Origin: Hyaloraphidium curvatum
Lineage: Eukaryota; Monoblepharomycota; Hyaloraphidiomycetes; Hyaloraphidiales; Hyaloraphidiaceae
DNA length: 64,000 nucleotides
Direction: 5' to 3'
NCBI GenBank assembly: GCA_025558095.1
Contig: JAIVFI010000039.1
Location: 186,001-250,000 of the forward strand
Shown here piece by piece: positions 51,047-62,384 of this stretch (its first letter is position 1; every line of letters starts with the position of its first letter). Below the pieces are notes generated by a model that had not been told where the DNA came from, did no database searches, and saw only the letters and a list, made by a program, of their open reading frames with translations. A program made the position numbers and the translations under genes.

Positions 51047-52805
51047 TCAATCATCGTCGGCCAGCGCGTGCGCAGAGGAGCCCGCAGCGGGCGGGAGCCC
51101 AAAGTCTTCCGGCCGGGCGTACTTCTCGATCCAAGGGTGCGTCAGAACGCTCTCGATCGGGAGCCGTGCCTGGGGATCGTGTTGCAAAAGCTGCATAGGG
51201 AGTTGACGTCACTGTCTGCTTCCATGCACGCAGCGACGTCCGCACCTTGGTTATCAAGTCCTTGGCTTCCGCCGAGACAAAGTCCGGGATCTTGAGATCG
51301 ACGCTAGCGATCCTTTTGTACGTCGCCCGGTAGCTCGAAGTGTCCTCGAAGGGAGGAACCCCGACGAGGAACTCATAACACAGAACTCCGAGCGACCACA
51401 GGTCCACGTTGGCGTTGTGGTCGCGGCCCTCGACCATCTCCGGGGGCAGGTAATCCAAAGTGCCGCAGAGGGTGGTGCGCCTGTGCGCGGGTTGAGGGGC
51501 GTACCCAGGGCCTGAATTCGACGGCACATACCGCTGGTTCGGCGCGTGCACGCTCCAACCAAAATCCCCGATCTTGAGCTCGCCCTTCATGCCCAGGAGC
51601 AGGTTTTCGGGCTTGATGTCCCGGTGAATGACGTGTTTCCTGTGGAGGTACTGGAGCGCCGTCGCCATCTGGGCGATGTACTGCACGACGCGAGGAGCGG
51701 GGCGTGAGTGTGCGTCACGCATTTCCGCATGCACAGCACGCACCCGCGCCGCACGCTTCTCGGGGAAGCGCCCGTACTTCCTGAGCTGCTTGTACAGCTC
51801 CCCCTGCGCGGCGTACTCGATGATCAAGTACACCCGCTTCGAATCGTGGAAGTAGCCGTAGAGGCGCAGGATGTTCTTGTGCCGCAGATGGCTCTGGATC
51901 TCGATCTCCCGCCGCAGCTGCTTCTCGACCTTGTGCTGCTGCAGCTCGTTCTTGAAGAGGATCTTGAGGGCGACGATGTACCCGCTCCGCTTCTCCCGCG
52001 CAAGGTAAACACGGCCAAACTTGCCCTTGCCCAGTGCGCGGCCCACGTCAAAGTCCTTCAGGGTCCAGCGTTTCTCGCTGGGGTGGGGGGTCCTGCGAGC
52101 GGTCAGTGCGCCGGCAAAACGACAGCGCACAACAGGCACCCACAGAGACTGCGTGGTGGACGCGACCTGGCCGTCGAGGTGCTCCCCGTGCTGCTGCTGG
52201 GTGCTCACGACCATGTTGGCCTCGAAGGCGTCCCCTGCCGAGGCCGAGTACTTGAGCGGGCTCGGCCGCGCCGGGGCGTAGGCGTGCTGCACCATGACGT
52301 GCTTTGCCGCCGAGGCCACCTGGTTGGACACCACCGGGGCCACCTGCGGGGCGTCCGCGTGCGGCGGGGAGACGGGTGCCGGCGGCGAGCGCGGCGAGCG
52401 CGGAGCCGTCTTCAGCGGCAGCGGCGAGGCGGGCGCGCGTGCGGCGGGCGGGGCGGTGTGCAGCGCCGAGGCTGCGGTGGGGGCGGCATAGTGCGGCACG
52501 GGTGCCGCGGGTCCCGCGGGCGCAGCGTTCGGCGGGGCGGGCGCGGGGCGCGGCGGCGGGCGCGGCTGCGCGTTGAGGCCGCCGGCGGCCGCGGCCGACG
52601 CCTTCCCGAACGGCGCGCGCGGCGGCGCGGGGCGCGGCGGGGCAAACGCGCGCGGCGGCGCGGCCTTCGGCGGCACCGCCGGCCGCGCGTTCTCCTTCGG
52701 CGCGCCGCCCAGCGTGACCGCCCGCAGCTGGCTCTCCAGCTGCCGCACCGCTGCCTGCGACGGCGCTACCGCACTCGCCGCTGGGGCCCGCGCCGGCTGC
52801 GACAT
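51047..52805 (-). CDS. IPL1: Aurora-family mitotic protein kinase
   Basis: Four exons, 52805-52144, 52092-51744, 51680-51246 and 51190-51047; 529 aa. The first 230 residues are Ala/Pro-rich and low-complexity. The kinase domain is that of Aurora: [74 protein letters not shown] (intact HRD), [12 protein letters not shown] (DFGWS is an Aurora hallmark), [19 protein letters not shown] (activation-loop Thr), [17 protein letters not shown] and a C-terminal HPWIEKY. Auroras phosphorylate kinetochore and spindle substrates in the chromosomal passenger or TPX2 complexes. The three introns (51, 63 and 55 bp) interrupt the domain; the first two are in frame and stop-free, and the last changes the C-terminus from the apparent ORF. 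Confidence 0.93.
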
Positions 52806-52992
52806 GGCGCCTTAAGAGGCTCCCCGCGGATCGAATTCGGCGGGAGTTGAGGGGAGAGAGGGTGATCGAAACACCCGCCCCGGCCGATCAACCGGACCGT
52901 TGGCTTCAACTGAGCCGGCAGCTACACGCAACACTCGTGCCGCGATGGCCTCATCATGGAAGGCCTGGACTCCGACGACGCGGAAGATAACC

Positions 52993-54461
52993 ATGGACGG
53001 TCGGTTTAGCCCCGTCGCGGTCCCCGCCCCGGCCAACGGTCTCCATTCCTCCTGTCGTACTTGGCCTTTCGACGGCGTCCGTTCATCCTCTCCCTCGTAC
53101 CTTTTGTCTCTCCTTGTGCTTCTCGCTTCCTCTTTTGCCCCCCAGTCCTTCTCCTGGTCGCTTCCCAAGTAGCCTTATATTACGGCGTAAAGTTCGTGGA
53201 CCTCCTGGGCGCCGCATATTGAGAAGGAGACTGATGAATCGTGTGTCAGGTGGATTCTGAGCAACATGGACCCCTCACGCAAGAAGAAAGAGTCGGCGAA
53301 GCAGCAGAGCGGCGCCGTCTTCAAGCGGCTCGGCGTCAAAGCTCTGGACCTCAACGAGTGGGTGTTTCCATCCTTGCAGGACGCGGAAGACCTCCTGATC
53401 TCCCTCTGCCAGGTACGAGGAGATTATCGCGGCCGAGGTCATCCACCCGGACGATATCCATGTCTCGTTCAAGGACATCGGGGGCTTGGAGGACACTATT
53501 CAGGACTTGAGGGAGTCCGTCATCTTTCCGCTCCTGCAGCCCCAGCTGTTCAAGCGGTCCAGCCTTTTGGCCGCGCCCAAGGGCGTTTTGCTTTACGGGC
53601 CGCCGGGAACGGGGAAAACCATGCTGGCAAAGGCCTTGTCCAAGGAGAGCGGGGCGACGTTCATTAACCTGCACGTGTCGACGCTTACGGAGAAGTGGTT
53701 CGGCGAGTCCCAGAAGCTGGTGGGCTCTCGCATTCGGAGGCGCTGCGATGGCCGCTGATGCTCGTGGCGCAGGTCCATGCCGTCTTTTCGCTGGCAAAGA
53801 AGTTGGAACCTGCCATCGTGTTCATCGACGAGATTGATTCCTTCCTCCGCGAACGGAGAAGCAGCGATCACGAGGCAATGTCGATGATGAAGGCCGAATG
53901 GATGGCCCTGTGGGACGGCATGTCGACGGGCGAGAACATGCGGGTCCTCATTCTTGGGGTGAGTTGCGCCTCCACTCGTAGCAGCTGCCGACTCACGCCG
54001 ATTGCCCAGGCCACCAACAGACCAAACGATCTGGACGCTGCTATCATCCGGCGCATGCCTAAGCGCTACGCGATCTCGATGCCGGACGGCGAGTCGCGAA
54101 GAAAAGTGCTCCTCTTGCTGCTGCGGGGCATCCCGCTCGACGAGGGCTTTGACATGGACTTGCTGGTGCGGAAAACAAACGGACTGTCCGGGTCGGACTT
54201 GAAGGAGCTGTGTCGAAACGCGGCGATGAACCCAGTGCGCGAGTACTTTAGGAAGGAGATTGGATCAGGGGACATCAAGGACGTGGTCGCCGATGTGGGT
54301 TGGAAGCCGAGCGCCAAAACCCAAGTGTTGCTGATATCTGCCAACCACAGAGCATTCGCATCCGCCCGTTGACGATGGACGACTTTTTCCCGCTGGTGAA
54401 TGGCACCAGTAATGCGCCAGTCTTGAACACGGACTCGCAGTCGATACGGGACCTCGATTGA
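52993..54461 (+). CDS. MSP1: Msp1/ATAD1 membrane-anchored AAA ATPase
   Basis: Seven exons, 362 aa (human ATAD1 is 361): 52993-53038, 53146-53191, 53250-53357, 53413-53719, 53773-53958, 54010-54294 and 54351-54461. The AAA domain has DIGGLEDTIQDLRESVIFPL, Walker A GPPGTGKTMLAKALS, Walker B IVFIDEIDSFLRER, ATNRPNDLDAAIIRRMPKR (sensor/Arg fingers) and SGSDLKELCRNAAM. The membrane anchor is encoded by a 46-nt exon (LLLVASQVALYYGVK) leading into KWILSNMDPSRKKK, which corresponds to the KWMVDAIDPTRK of ATAD1. The ATG at 53266 (MDPSRKKK) is therefore internal. Exon 1 (MDGRFSPVAV) and its donor are inferred and less certain. Msp1 extracts mislocalised tail-anchored proteins from mitochondria and peroxisomes. 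Confidence 0.85.
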
Positions 54462-54533
54462 ATCTGATTGGCTTTCTTTTGCTTCGTGTATAGCACCTCC
54501 GCGGTCTTAGACACTAGAATATGCTACAGCTGA

Positions 54534-57500
54534 TCATCTGCCTCGCCAGCGGTTGTCCTGACCACGATAGCTTCCGCGACCCCTGGAATTGCCTCCACTC
54601 CGGCCCGGGGAGCCCCCGCCGTAGGCTGGCTGGCCCTGAGTCCCCGGATAAGCCGTCCCCTGCGCATTAGCTCCCGCGTAATACGTAGGCTGTCCCGTTG
54701 GGATGCCAGGCTGCTGCCATGCCCCCATCGAGGGCACCTGGCCAGGTTGCTGGCTGACTGGTGCTGGTGGGTACACGTTTGCGTACGGGGCCATCACGGC
54801 GCTCGCAGGCTGTTGACGCGCCAGCCTGGGATCACTGGGAGTTGGGAGCGCATTCTGTTGCTGCCACCCCTGGGAAGCAATGGGCAACTGAGCCTGCGGG
54901 ATCCCTGGCTGTCCGGAATTCAGCGTTTGGATCTGGTTCAATAGGCTCGACAGATTGACGCTCGTCAGCGCCGTCAGAGGGTCGCCGACGGTCGGTTTGA
55001 GTCCAAAGGATGGCGGTGGTACAGTGGCCGGAACATATGCAGGGCTGGGGTTCGGGACTGGTTCCAAAGGTGCAGGGTCGAGGGCCGCGGTCCCAGCCGG
55101 AAAGGCATCCCAGGTTCCAAGAGCTGCTCCGGCAGACAAAAGCGCTTCGTTGGCAGCGGCTGTGTCGGATTCCCTGTAGCCACTCCGCTGATGGTCTGCA
55201 CCGTGATCGGCAACGCCGACCTCCCCGCTCTGCGAGATGTCCAGATCACGCGAGGGCGGCGTCGTGGCCGGCTTTTGCTTCAGCAGAACTGCAACGCCAA
55301 ATAGGAGATCGCGCTTCCTCGCCACTCCGTCCTTCACGCTGCTCCCGCTCACAAACTCCATGAAATCGGGCAAACTGTCCTCGGCCCTTACGGGCACAAG
55401 GTACATGTCCTTGGCCACAGGTTTCCGACTCCCCGGACCAAACACTCCGTATCGGGATCGTGTCTGAAAGTATTCGAAGAGGATCTTGTACTCCGACTTG
55501 TCGCCCTCGGTAAAAGCACCAGCCCCGTCGCCGTCCTCGGTCTCGAACTGTATCACGACGACCTCCTTTGTGGTGGAGTAGGTCTGCTGGACAAGATAGT
55601 CGATGACCTTGTCAGGCCCCACCCTGCCATCGATCTGCAGCGGATCCCGAAGAACATCGTCCCACTGCAAGTTGGCAAGGACATGGTCGTGGCCGTCCGC
55701 GGCGTCCATCAAACGGCGGCCGGCGATCTGCCGCGCTTGGCACTTGAACGACGCCACCGAAGGCATCTGCAAAGTCCCCTTCCAGATAACGGGATCGGCC
55801 GGAGGACCGGTATCGAGCGCTTGATCTGCGAACGGAGAGCGAGACCCGTCGTCTTGCGCCTCCAGCGGCGGAGAGTCTAAGCGTCGGGTCCCGACGTCCT
55901 CTGGGGTTCCTTCCTCCGGCGTACCACTGAAACTGCCGCGGCGATCATCCATCTGCGCAAGCAAGTCGTCCAAGCTATGCTGCGCCTGGCGATCGGAGGT
56001 CGGCACCGCACCGGTCGCGATGGAGGCCCTTCTCGGCAGCTCCCGCTCAAAGTCACCCGTCGGATCGCCGCGACCGGATGGCGTGACGCTTTTATCGGCC
56101 TTCCGCCCCGCTGCGGGGGCTGAAGCCACTGGCTCCGCACAAGTCGTCACAACTTCCTCCTCCCCTTTGTGCGTCTTGCGAAAGATTGTGCGTTCAGATT
56201 CGGCCTTAAGAACGACTTCTTTCAGGCTTTGCTGCCGGATCTCTTCTGCCAGCTTCATGGCTTCCTCGGAGGCCATCTGCTCCGAGGTCAGCGTGGCAAG
56301 GGTCTCCGGCAGGAGCTCTCCACTGAGGATTCGAGACCTCAGCGTGACGTTGGAAGCGTCTTTCAAGTTCAACCTCAGGCTTCTGTACTGGGCTTTGTAC
56401 TTTTCGCCCGGTTGGAAGCTGTGATCGCGCAGCGCGATATACATGTGTGTCTCGAGCGTCGCCGCGAATGCCGCGGGCTTCAGCACCGCATGTGCAGACG
56501 CTGCGGCGTCGGCGGATGCCTCGGGAAAGAACTCGGCGAAGATGGATTCGAAAGCCTTGCGTGCAGATTGGCGCACGTTGTTGTCGGTCTTGTCGGGAAC
56601 GTCTCCATTCCACGGATCGATCGGAGTGGCAATGGATGCCGAGGTTGGCGTTGCCGGTGTAGCTGCTGCGGGGCCGTCGGAAACCTTGGCCTGTGGAGAA
56701 CCGTGATCGGCGGGTTCAGATGCTGCCGCGGGCAGCATCCCCACGCGAAAATCACCTTCGATAGAGGTCTCACAGCAAGCGGCTTCACGGCAGAGCCGGA
56801 AGCCTTCATGGCTCCTGACTTGGGCGCGATGCCGTGGACTTTCGCCGCCACCTGCGGTTTGGCACCGGGGGAAGCCGCGTCCGTTTGCAGTTTGCCATCA
56901 ACATATTCATCGTCACCGCTGTCTTCCGGGTGATCCGACTCCTTGCCCGCCTTCTTGTCGCGCGATCTGGCGAACCTTTCGCGTTCCTTGAACTTTTCAA
57001 TGCAGGCATCGCACTCGTACTTGCTCATCTTCTTACCCCGGGCCGGCGATATGCCAACGCAGCGGCCGTGGTACCTGCAGCCATCGGCGGCGAGCGAGGC
57101 ACGTGCCAATGAATCGGACTGGATGGACGCGGCACCGCAGGCGGGAAACGCACCATTCCCCGCACTCGTCGCAGGCTATCATAAACTCTTCGCCGTCCCA
57201 GACGTCCCGGCAGACGCAGAAGATCTCCTCGCCATCCGCGTTTAGTTCGGGCCTCTTGGTTTTCGAGCGCTTCGAAGCACGGGCCCCCGCGTGGGCCGCC
57301 GAACCGCTGGCATCGGACAGGTCACCGCCTGCCGAGGCGATGTCCCCGTCCGCGTCCGAGCGGCCCTCGATTTCGGAGCCCGCGCCCTCATGGTCATCAT
57401 TTCCGGTAGTTTCGTCGGGAGCCGAACCCTTGCGGCGCTTGCTTTGCACCGCGCGGCCGGCTGCGGCTTGCCCACGCGAGCGCTTCGCACCCGCGGACAC

Positions 57501-57569
57501 CCGGGCGCTGCCAGCAGACGGACTCGGTGAGCCGGATCTGGAAGCCGTGCGCACTGTATCGGACGCCAT
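54534..57569 (-). CDS. BYE1: PHD-TFIIS-SPOC transcription elongation factor (Bye1/PHF3/DIDO-like)
   Basis: Three exons, 57569-57154, 57074-56852 and 56768-54534; 957 aa. The exon 2/3 donor is uncertain (a candidate at 56851 gives an 83-bp intron). The N-terminal PHD finger spans the first intron: FCVCRDVWDGEEFMIACDEC, GEWYHGRCVGI and YECDACIEKFK. A TFIIS central domain (VRQSARKAFESIFAEFF, YRSLRLNLKDASNVTLRSRI, LATLTSEQMASEEAMKLAEE) follows, and a SPOC domain (VIWKGTLQMPSVASFKCQA to LFEYFQTRSRYGVFG). The C-terminus is Pro/Gln/Gly-rich, ending in RG repeats (GNSRGRGSYRGQDNRWRGR). This combination is that of yeast Bye1 and metazoan PHF3/DIDO1, which bind RNA polymerase II and its phosphorylated CTD. 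Confidence 0.88.
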
Positions 57570-58153
57570 CACGGTGGGCCGGCACTGTCCGAGCGCGCCG
57601 TTTGTGCGCAGCAAAACTGGCCGGTCCGACGTGAACGCGCACCGCGGGCACAGGCGCCCACCCCTCCCCTCGCAGTCGCCAAACAACACGGTTTTGCTTG
57701 CGTCTGTGCTTTCAGAGGATGACCTAGCGGCAAAAGATCATCAAGCGATGCCTCGCTTTGTAGTCAATACAGGATTTGATGCGTCAGCGCGAGCGGTGGC
57801 GCTGATGTGCAGTGTACTCTTCTCGGTTTACGTTGCAGAAGTCTATATGAAACGTACTAGCTTCTGTTGACTGACGTGCCCTGTACGAAGCGGCGGCGGG
57901 GTCTTGAGGCGGCTCTAAGGGACCACATCCCCCGAGACCACACAGCACAACCCCCCCCACCAACAAGAACCTCTGGGCCCGCTGTACTCTACGTGGCAAC
58001 GGCGCTCTTTGAGTTGCCGGCACAACCTCTGCTGACGCGGATCCGCGGTGACATCGATCCCGGGATCCCGAGGCGAGGCCTCGTAAATGCTGCGGAGGGT
58101 GTGACCGCCAACCTCATCGACTGGGCGAACCGTGGGGACCCGCCGTTGTAGCG
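57570..58153. other. divergent intergenic region (BYE1 / chitin synthase)
   Basis: 584 bp between divergent genes. A short ORF from 57867 (MTDVPCTKRRR...) is Pro/Arg-rich and crosses into the 5' side of the chitin-synthase gene without similarity; treated as non-coding. Several ATGs here would be upstream of the main start if they lie in the 5' UTR. Confidence 0.5.
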
Positions 58154-61100
58154 ATGGCCTACGCCCCAGCCGGTGTTGGGCAGTATTCGGCCCCGCCGTA
58201 TGCGGACGAGGACGATGATTTCGGGGTTCAGGGTTGGACCGATACCGAGCACCTGGTGGCCCAGAGCGTCTCCGAGGCGACGAACCGCGGTGCAGACGGA
58301 AGCGGACAATTTTCGGACAGCGGCTCCAGCGGAGACACGGCACCGGCGCAGCAGCAACCCGCGCACCTCACCTTGGGTGGCTACTCGTCCTTGTCGCTCC
58401 AAAGCGGCCCTTCCCCGATCCCCGGCATCGACAGCGACGATGGGGGGGCGTCCTTCGCAGATCAGAGCGACGAGGAAGATGACGATGACGAGGAGATAGA
58501 TCCCAGCATCGGAATGGGCGCGGACGGCATCCCGCTCGTGGACATTTCCGAACAGGAAGCCGAGGAGAGACGGATAGGCGCCAGTCTCCGCCGGCGTTGG
58601 ATGACGTTCGTCAAGTGGTCCACGTTCTTTGTCAGCGATCGCTACATTCGGAGCAAGTTGCCCGGATGTCTCGGACCCGCCGCCACGGATGAGCAGCTGC
58701 TGGCGTGGCGGGAGAAGCTGACGATGTTCGATATGCTCCTTGGACTGTACATTATTGTCGCGGTCGTTTTCCTCATTCTGCCTATCATATTCTGCGCCCA
58801 GGGACCTGGAGACGCCACTGGTTTGCTTTCGAAAGATGTGTGGTGAGTGGCAGCCTCGACAGGCGTTGAAGGGCAACCTGAGTGGCATCGCGACAGGTAC
58901 TGCTGGACCTACGATATTTTCGTGCTATTCTACGCCGTCATGAGCGCCATCGTCGTGATCTTCACCCTCTACGCCGCTATTCGCATTCGGTTCCAGACAG
59001 CGAAGAAACGCCAGGACCAGTCAGACAGCTTGGTCATGTGGGCCGGTCGGGTGCTTTGCAACTGGGATGTGGGTGTCTGACTTGCCACGTCGCAGCCTCC
59101 ATATTCCTTGCTACTCGGAGGACGAAGTGGTCTTGCGGAAGACGATCGACTCCGTCGTGGCAACGGATTATCCGGATTCCGGGAAGATCCTCTGGGTCAT
59201 TGCCGACGGCTTGGTAACCGGGAGAGGTTGCTTTCGAGCTTGTCGTCCGATGGTTCGCTTCTCTGACAGCCATGCCATCCGCAGGCGCGGCAATGTCGAC
59301 TCCCGAGATACTTGTCGAGAGCATCTTCAAGTGCCGTTCCGTTCCGGGATACAAAGAGCCGCTTCCGAAGACGTACATGTCGGCCGGGCACAGTGGCGCC
59401 AAAATGAACGCAGCCAAGTCGTACAGTGGGATGTTCACGGTGCAGGGCCATACGTGCCCCTTCCTTGTAACAGTCAAGTGCGGCATGCCGGACGAGGCCA
59501 ACGCTGCGAAGCCGGGCAACAGAGGAAAGCGTGACAGCCAGATTATCATCTACAGCTTCCTCTACCACTACAATTTCGACCGGGAGAACATGTCGGAGCT
59601 CGACCACGAGCTCGCAAAGAACATGTTTGAACTGGGGATAGACCCCGCGGACTTGGACTACATGTTGCTCACGGATGCGGACAGTTACGTGCGACCCAAC
59701 GCTTTGGATCTTCTGGTCAACTACTTGGACAGCGATCCGTCCAGCATTGGGGCTTGCGTAAGCTGTGCGAAGCGGATTGCCTCGGATCCGCCTAACGCGC
59801 CGTTCCAGGGGGAAACCAAGGTCGACAACAAGCTAACGTCTTTCATATGCAGCATCCAGACGTTCGAGGTTGGTGGAGAAGTTGCAGCCTGCCAATGGTT
59901 CTCATCTCAGCGCCATGCAGTACTTTATCACACACGTCGTGTTGAAAGCTTTTGAAGGCTACTACAGCAAGGTCCTCGTGCTCAGTGGCTGCTTCGCCCT
60001 GTACAGGTTGGTGGCCAGCGCACAAGACCGCATCGGAACTCGGCTGAAGAGCAACCAAATCGCGCCCCACAGAATCAAGATTCGCGACGAGGATGGTGTC
60101 GAAACTCCCGGGATCATCAACCCGCACATCATCGAGAAGTACCTTGGAAACAAGCACAAATCGGTGCGCATCGCTTTGCTTGCCGCAAACTGTCTAATCC
60201 ACTAATGCGGCAAGGTGACCAGTTGCACGAGCACAATCTCCTCTCCATTGGAGAGGACCGCTACCTTTCCACGACAATTATCCGCACGTTTCCTGAGTTC
60301 GATACCGTCTACATTCCCTCCGCCATTTGCACGACCTCGGTGCCCGAGAATTTCCAGGTTCTTCTAAGCCAACGGAGACGTTGGACCAACTCCCTCGTGC
60401 ATTGCCATTTCGATCACATGGTAAGCAGTTCTCAGATCCCATTTCTGTCGTCGCCATTGACGCTGGTGAATTCAGATGTATCCACCCGCTTTCAAGTCGA
60501 AGTGGATGGCCTTTTACTTCTTCTTGGTCATCTTCTTGGAGTTGTGGATGGTGTTCATGCTGCCTCTTCTTCTCACCTGTGGTTTCTTCTTCCTTTTCTG
60601 TGAGTGGATTGCTTACGTGCGTGAGCACCCGTCCAACCACCGTCTCTACAGACTTTGCGATCGTCGGGTTCGGCACTTCCGGCCTCATTTTGACGGTTGT
60701 TTTGTTTTGTGTGCCTGCATTCGTCGTATCCTTCACGGGGCGGTGGCACCAGTTCTTTTATTGGATCCCCTTCATCATGGGCACTCCCATATTCAGTGTC
60801 CTGATTCCGGTCTACAGGTACGGTGACGGACTCAGTCTCTGCATGACACATGCTCACAAAGCACGCAACGCAGCATGTGGAAGATGGATGAGTTTGGCTG
60901 GGGGACCAGTCGAGCAACCGAAGAGAAGCCAAAACCCCAGGAGGACGAGATTCCACTTGTGGAAGCATCCGCGGAAGTACCGACGCCGACCAATGAAGAT
61001 GGCGATTCGGACATCACGGCGCATGCCGAGGACATCAGCGCCGCGGCGCACGGAGCAGCATCGGCATATCCTGGCGCGTACGGGCAACTTCCCGTTGGAT

Positions 61101-61507
61101 TCACCTTTGCACCTCCGATGCTACCCCCCCCTACCTTTGCTCCTGGCGGTCTCGACGTTGTGGCTGAGGCTGCTCGGAATTACGAGCTTGCAGCTGCGAG
61201 AGTTGCGCAACGCTATGGGCAAGACCAACCCTTGGATGCCTTCCAGGAGGATGGCAATTTTGCAGGGAGAATGCCTGCCATGGCAGCGGAAAGCGGGGCA
61301 GGCCAGGGTGTTGGTGACTTTGCCGCCTTGCCACCCGCATTGGCAAGCCGCTACGAGTCGGCTGCCGACAGGCTGAAGCAGACCGTGCCAGAAGCGGAGC
61401 TTGCAGATGCCTATGAGATGGCTTTGGCCCGACTGGCCCAAACAACGGGTGGCCCGCAGCAAATGGTTTCCGACGTGCTAGGGACAACACCAGTAGCTGC
61501 AATCTAG
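58154..61507 (+). CDS. CHS: chitin synthase (class IV/V-like catalytic core, no myosin domain)
   Basis: About ten exons: 58154-58842, 58897-59019, 59096-59226, 59285-59757, 59809-59868, 59921-60163, 60223-60420, 60476-60599, 60652-60817 and 60874-61507 (the 59020-59095 intron is the weakest call). The N-terminus is acidic and Ser-rich, then comes one membrane segment pair. The catalytic core reads [59 protein letters not shown] (DAD metal site), [39 protein letters not shown] and QRRRWTNS (QxxRW). After several transmembrane helices, [14 protein letters not shown] resembles the (D)xxWGxTR of division-2 synthases, followed by a tail. It makes chitin from UDP-GlcNAc at the plasma membrane. There is no myosin motor or cytochrome-b5 domain within the gene as read. 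Confidence 0.88.
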
Positions 61508-61662
61508 TTTCTCCTTGCCAGACAGGGCAAGGCACGGTTGGCATTCTTTGTTTTTATCCCTGTGTCTCGTGGTGCCAATGATTGTAGATAGACTCCATTC
61601 ACATAACACAAGTATTGTCCCTCTATCCGTTTGTGGGATGTTAGGCACACTCTGGGCTCTGA
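61508..61662. other. flank between chitin synthase and retroelement copy
   Basis: 155 bp of lower-GC sequence between the chitin-synthase stop codon and the 5'-truncated retroelement copy. No feature seen. Confidence 0.4.
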
Positions 61663-61972
61663 GCATCAAAAAGTTCAAGCCCACCATCAAACTGAGGCGG
61701 AAGAAGGAGAAGGCCCTCAACTCCATTGCCAGCTTCATCTCAAAGTCCATGAAGGACAGAAAACGGCGGGGAAAATGAAAAAGATGCAAGACGACAAACT
61801 TCAAATTAGCAGCAAACTGATGGTGTAACAGCGGCCAAGCCAGGGGCAGGTCCGGGTCACCAATACTATAGTCCGTGACCGCAACACATGGTCAGCCAAA
61901 ACCTGTGCCCGCCAACACGCAACTCGCTTCCCTGCACACAATTGGCAGGGAACAGCCCAGAGACAAGCCTTG
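61663..61972 (+). mobile_element. 5'-truncated non-LTR retrotransposon 3' end (tail-to-tail copy)
   Basis: 310 bp that are the near-identical inverted counterpart of 62385-62691. The coding start of this copy matches the C-terminal end of the element's ORF (SIKKFKPTIKLRRKKEKALN to KDRKRRGK stop), then about 195 bp of 3' UTR. The abrupt left border inside the ORF is typical of 5' truncation in LINE-type insertions. No target-site duplication was identified. Confidence 0.75.
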
Positions 61973-62384
61973 CGGGCCTATTTATGCCCTCGACGTAAAT
62001 TTCCTGAAGCAGATATGGCGATTTGCGATGTATTGGAAGGAAAGAGGCCCACGGCGCGCCAAACCTTGGACACTTCCAGACAAAACTTCACGCACCAATC
62101 GTGCGTTCCTCGGCAAATAACCCATGGAATAGAAGGATTTGGTACATATCTTTGCTTTGGGCGCGTTTCATTCCTTAGTCTCCGGTGGATTCTGCTGGGC
62201 ACATAAGCTAATCCAGGGCACCATCGCGGAGTTGCTGCGCCTTCCAGAGGCCTCAGAATACCACGATACGATATTAGACCTTTTGAGTTTTGCGTGGCTA
62301 AATTGTGGAGCTCAAGCAGTTGTTTTGAAGGGGTGTGGTGAGCCTTCTCCAGAATTCTTTAGCTTCCTGTCGGGGACTGTATTC
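61973..62384. other. 412-bp spacer inside inverted repeat
   Basis: Low-GC sequence between the two retroelement 3' ends. Short ORFs occur but no domain is recognised. It may be a host sequence into which both copies inserted, or an older, unrelated repeat. Confidence 0.4.

Noticed and set aside
57867-58151. 94-codon ORF before chitin synthase
   Set aside because: Pro/Arg-rich, no similarity, and placed where the 5' UTR is expected.
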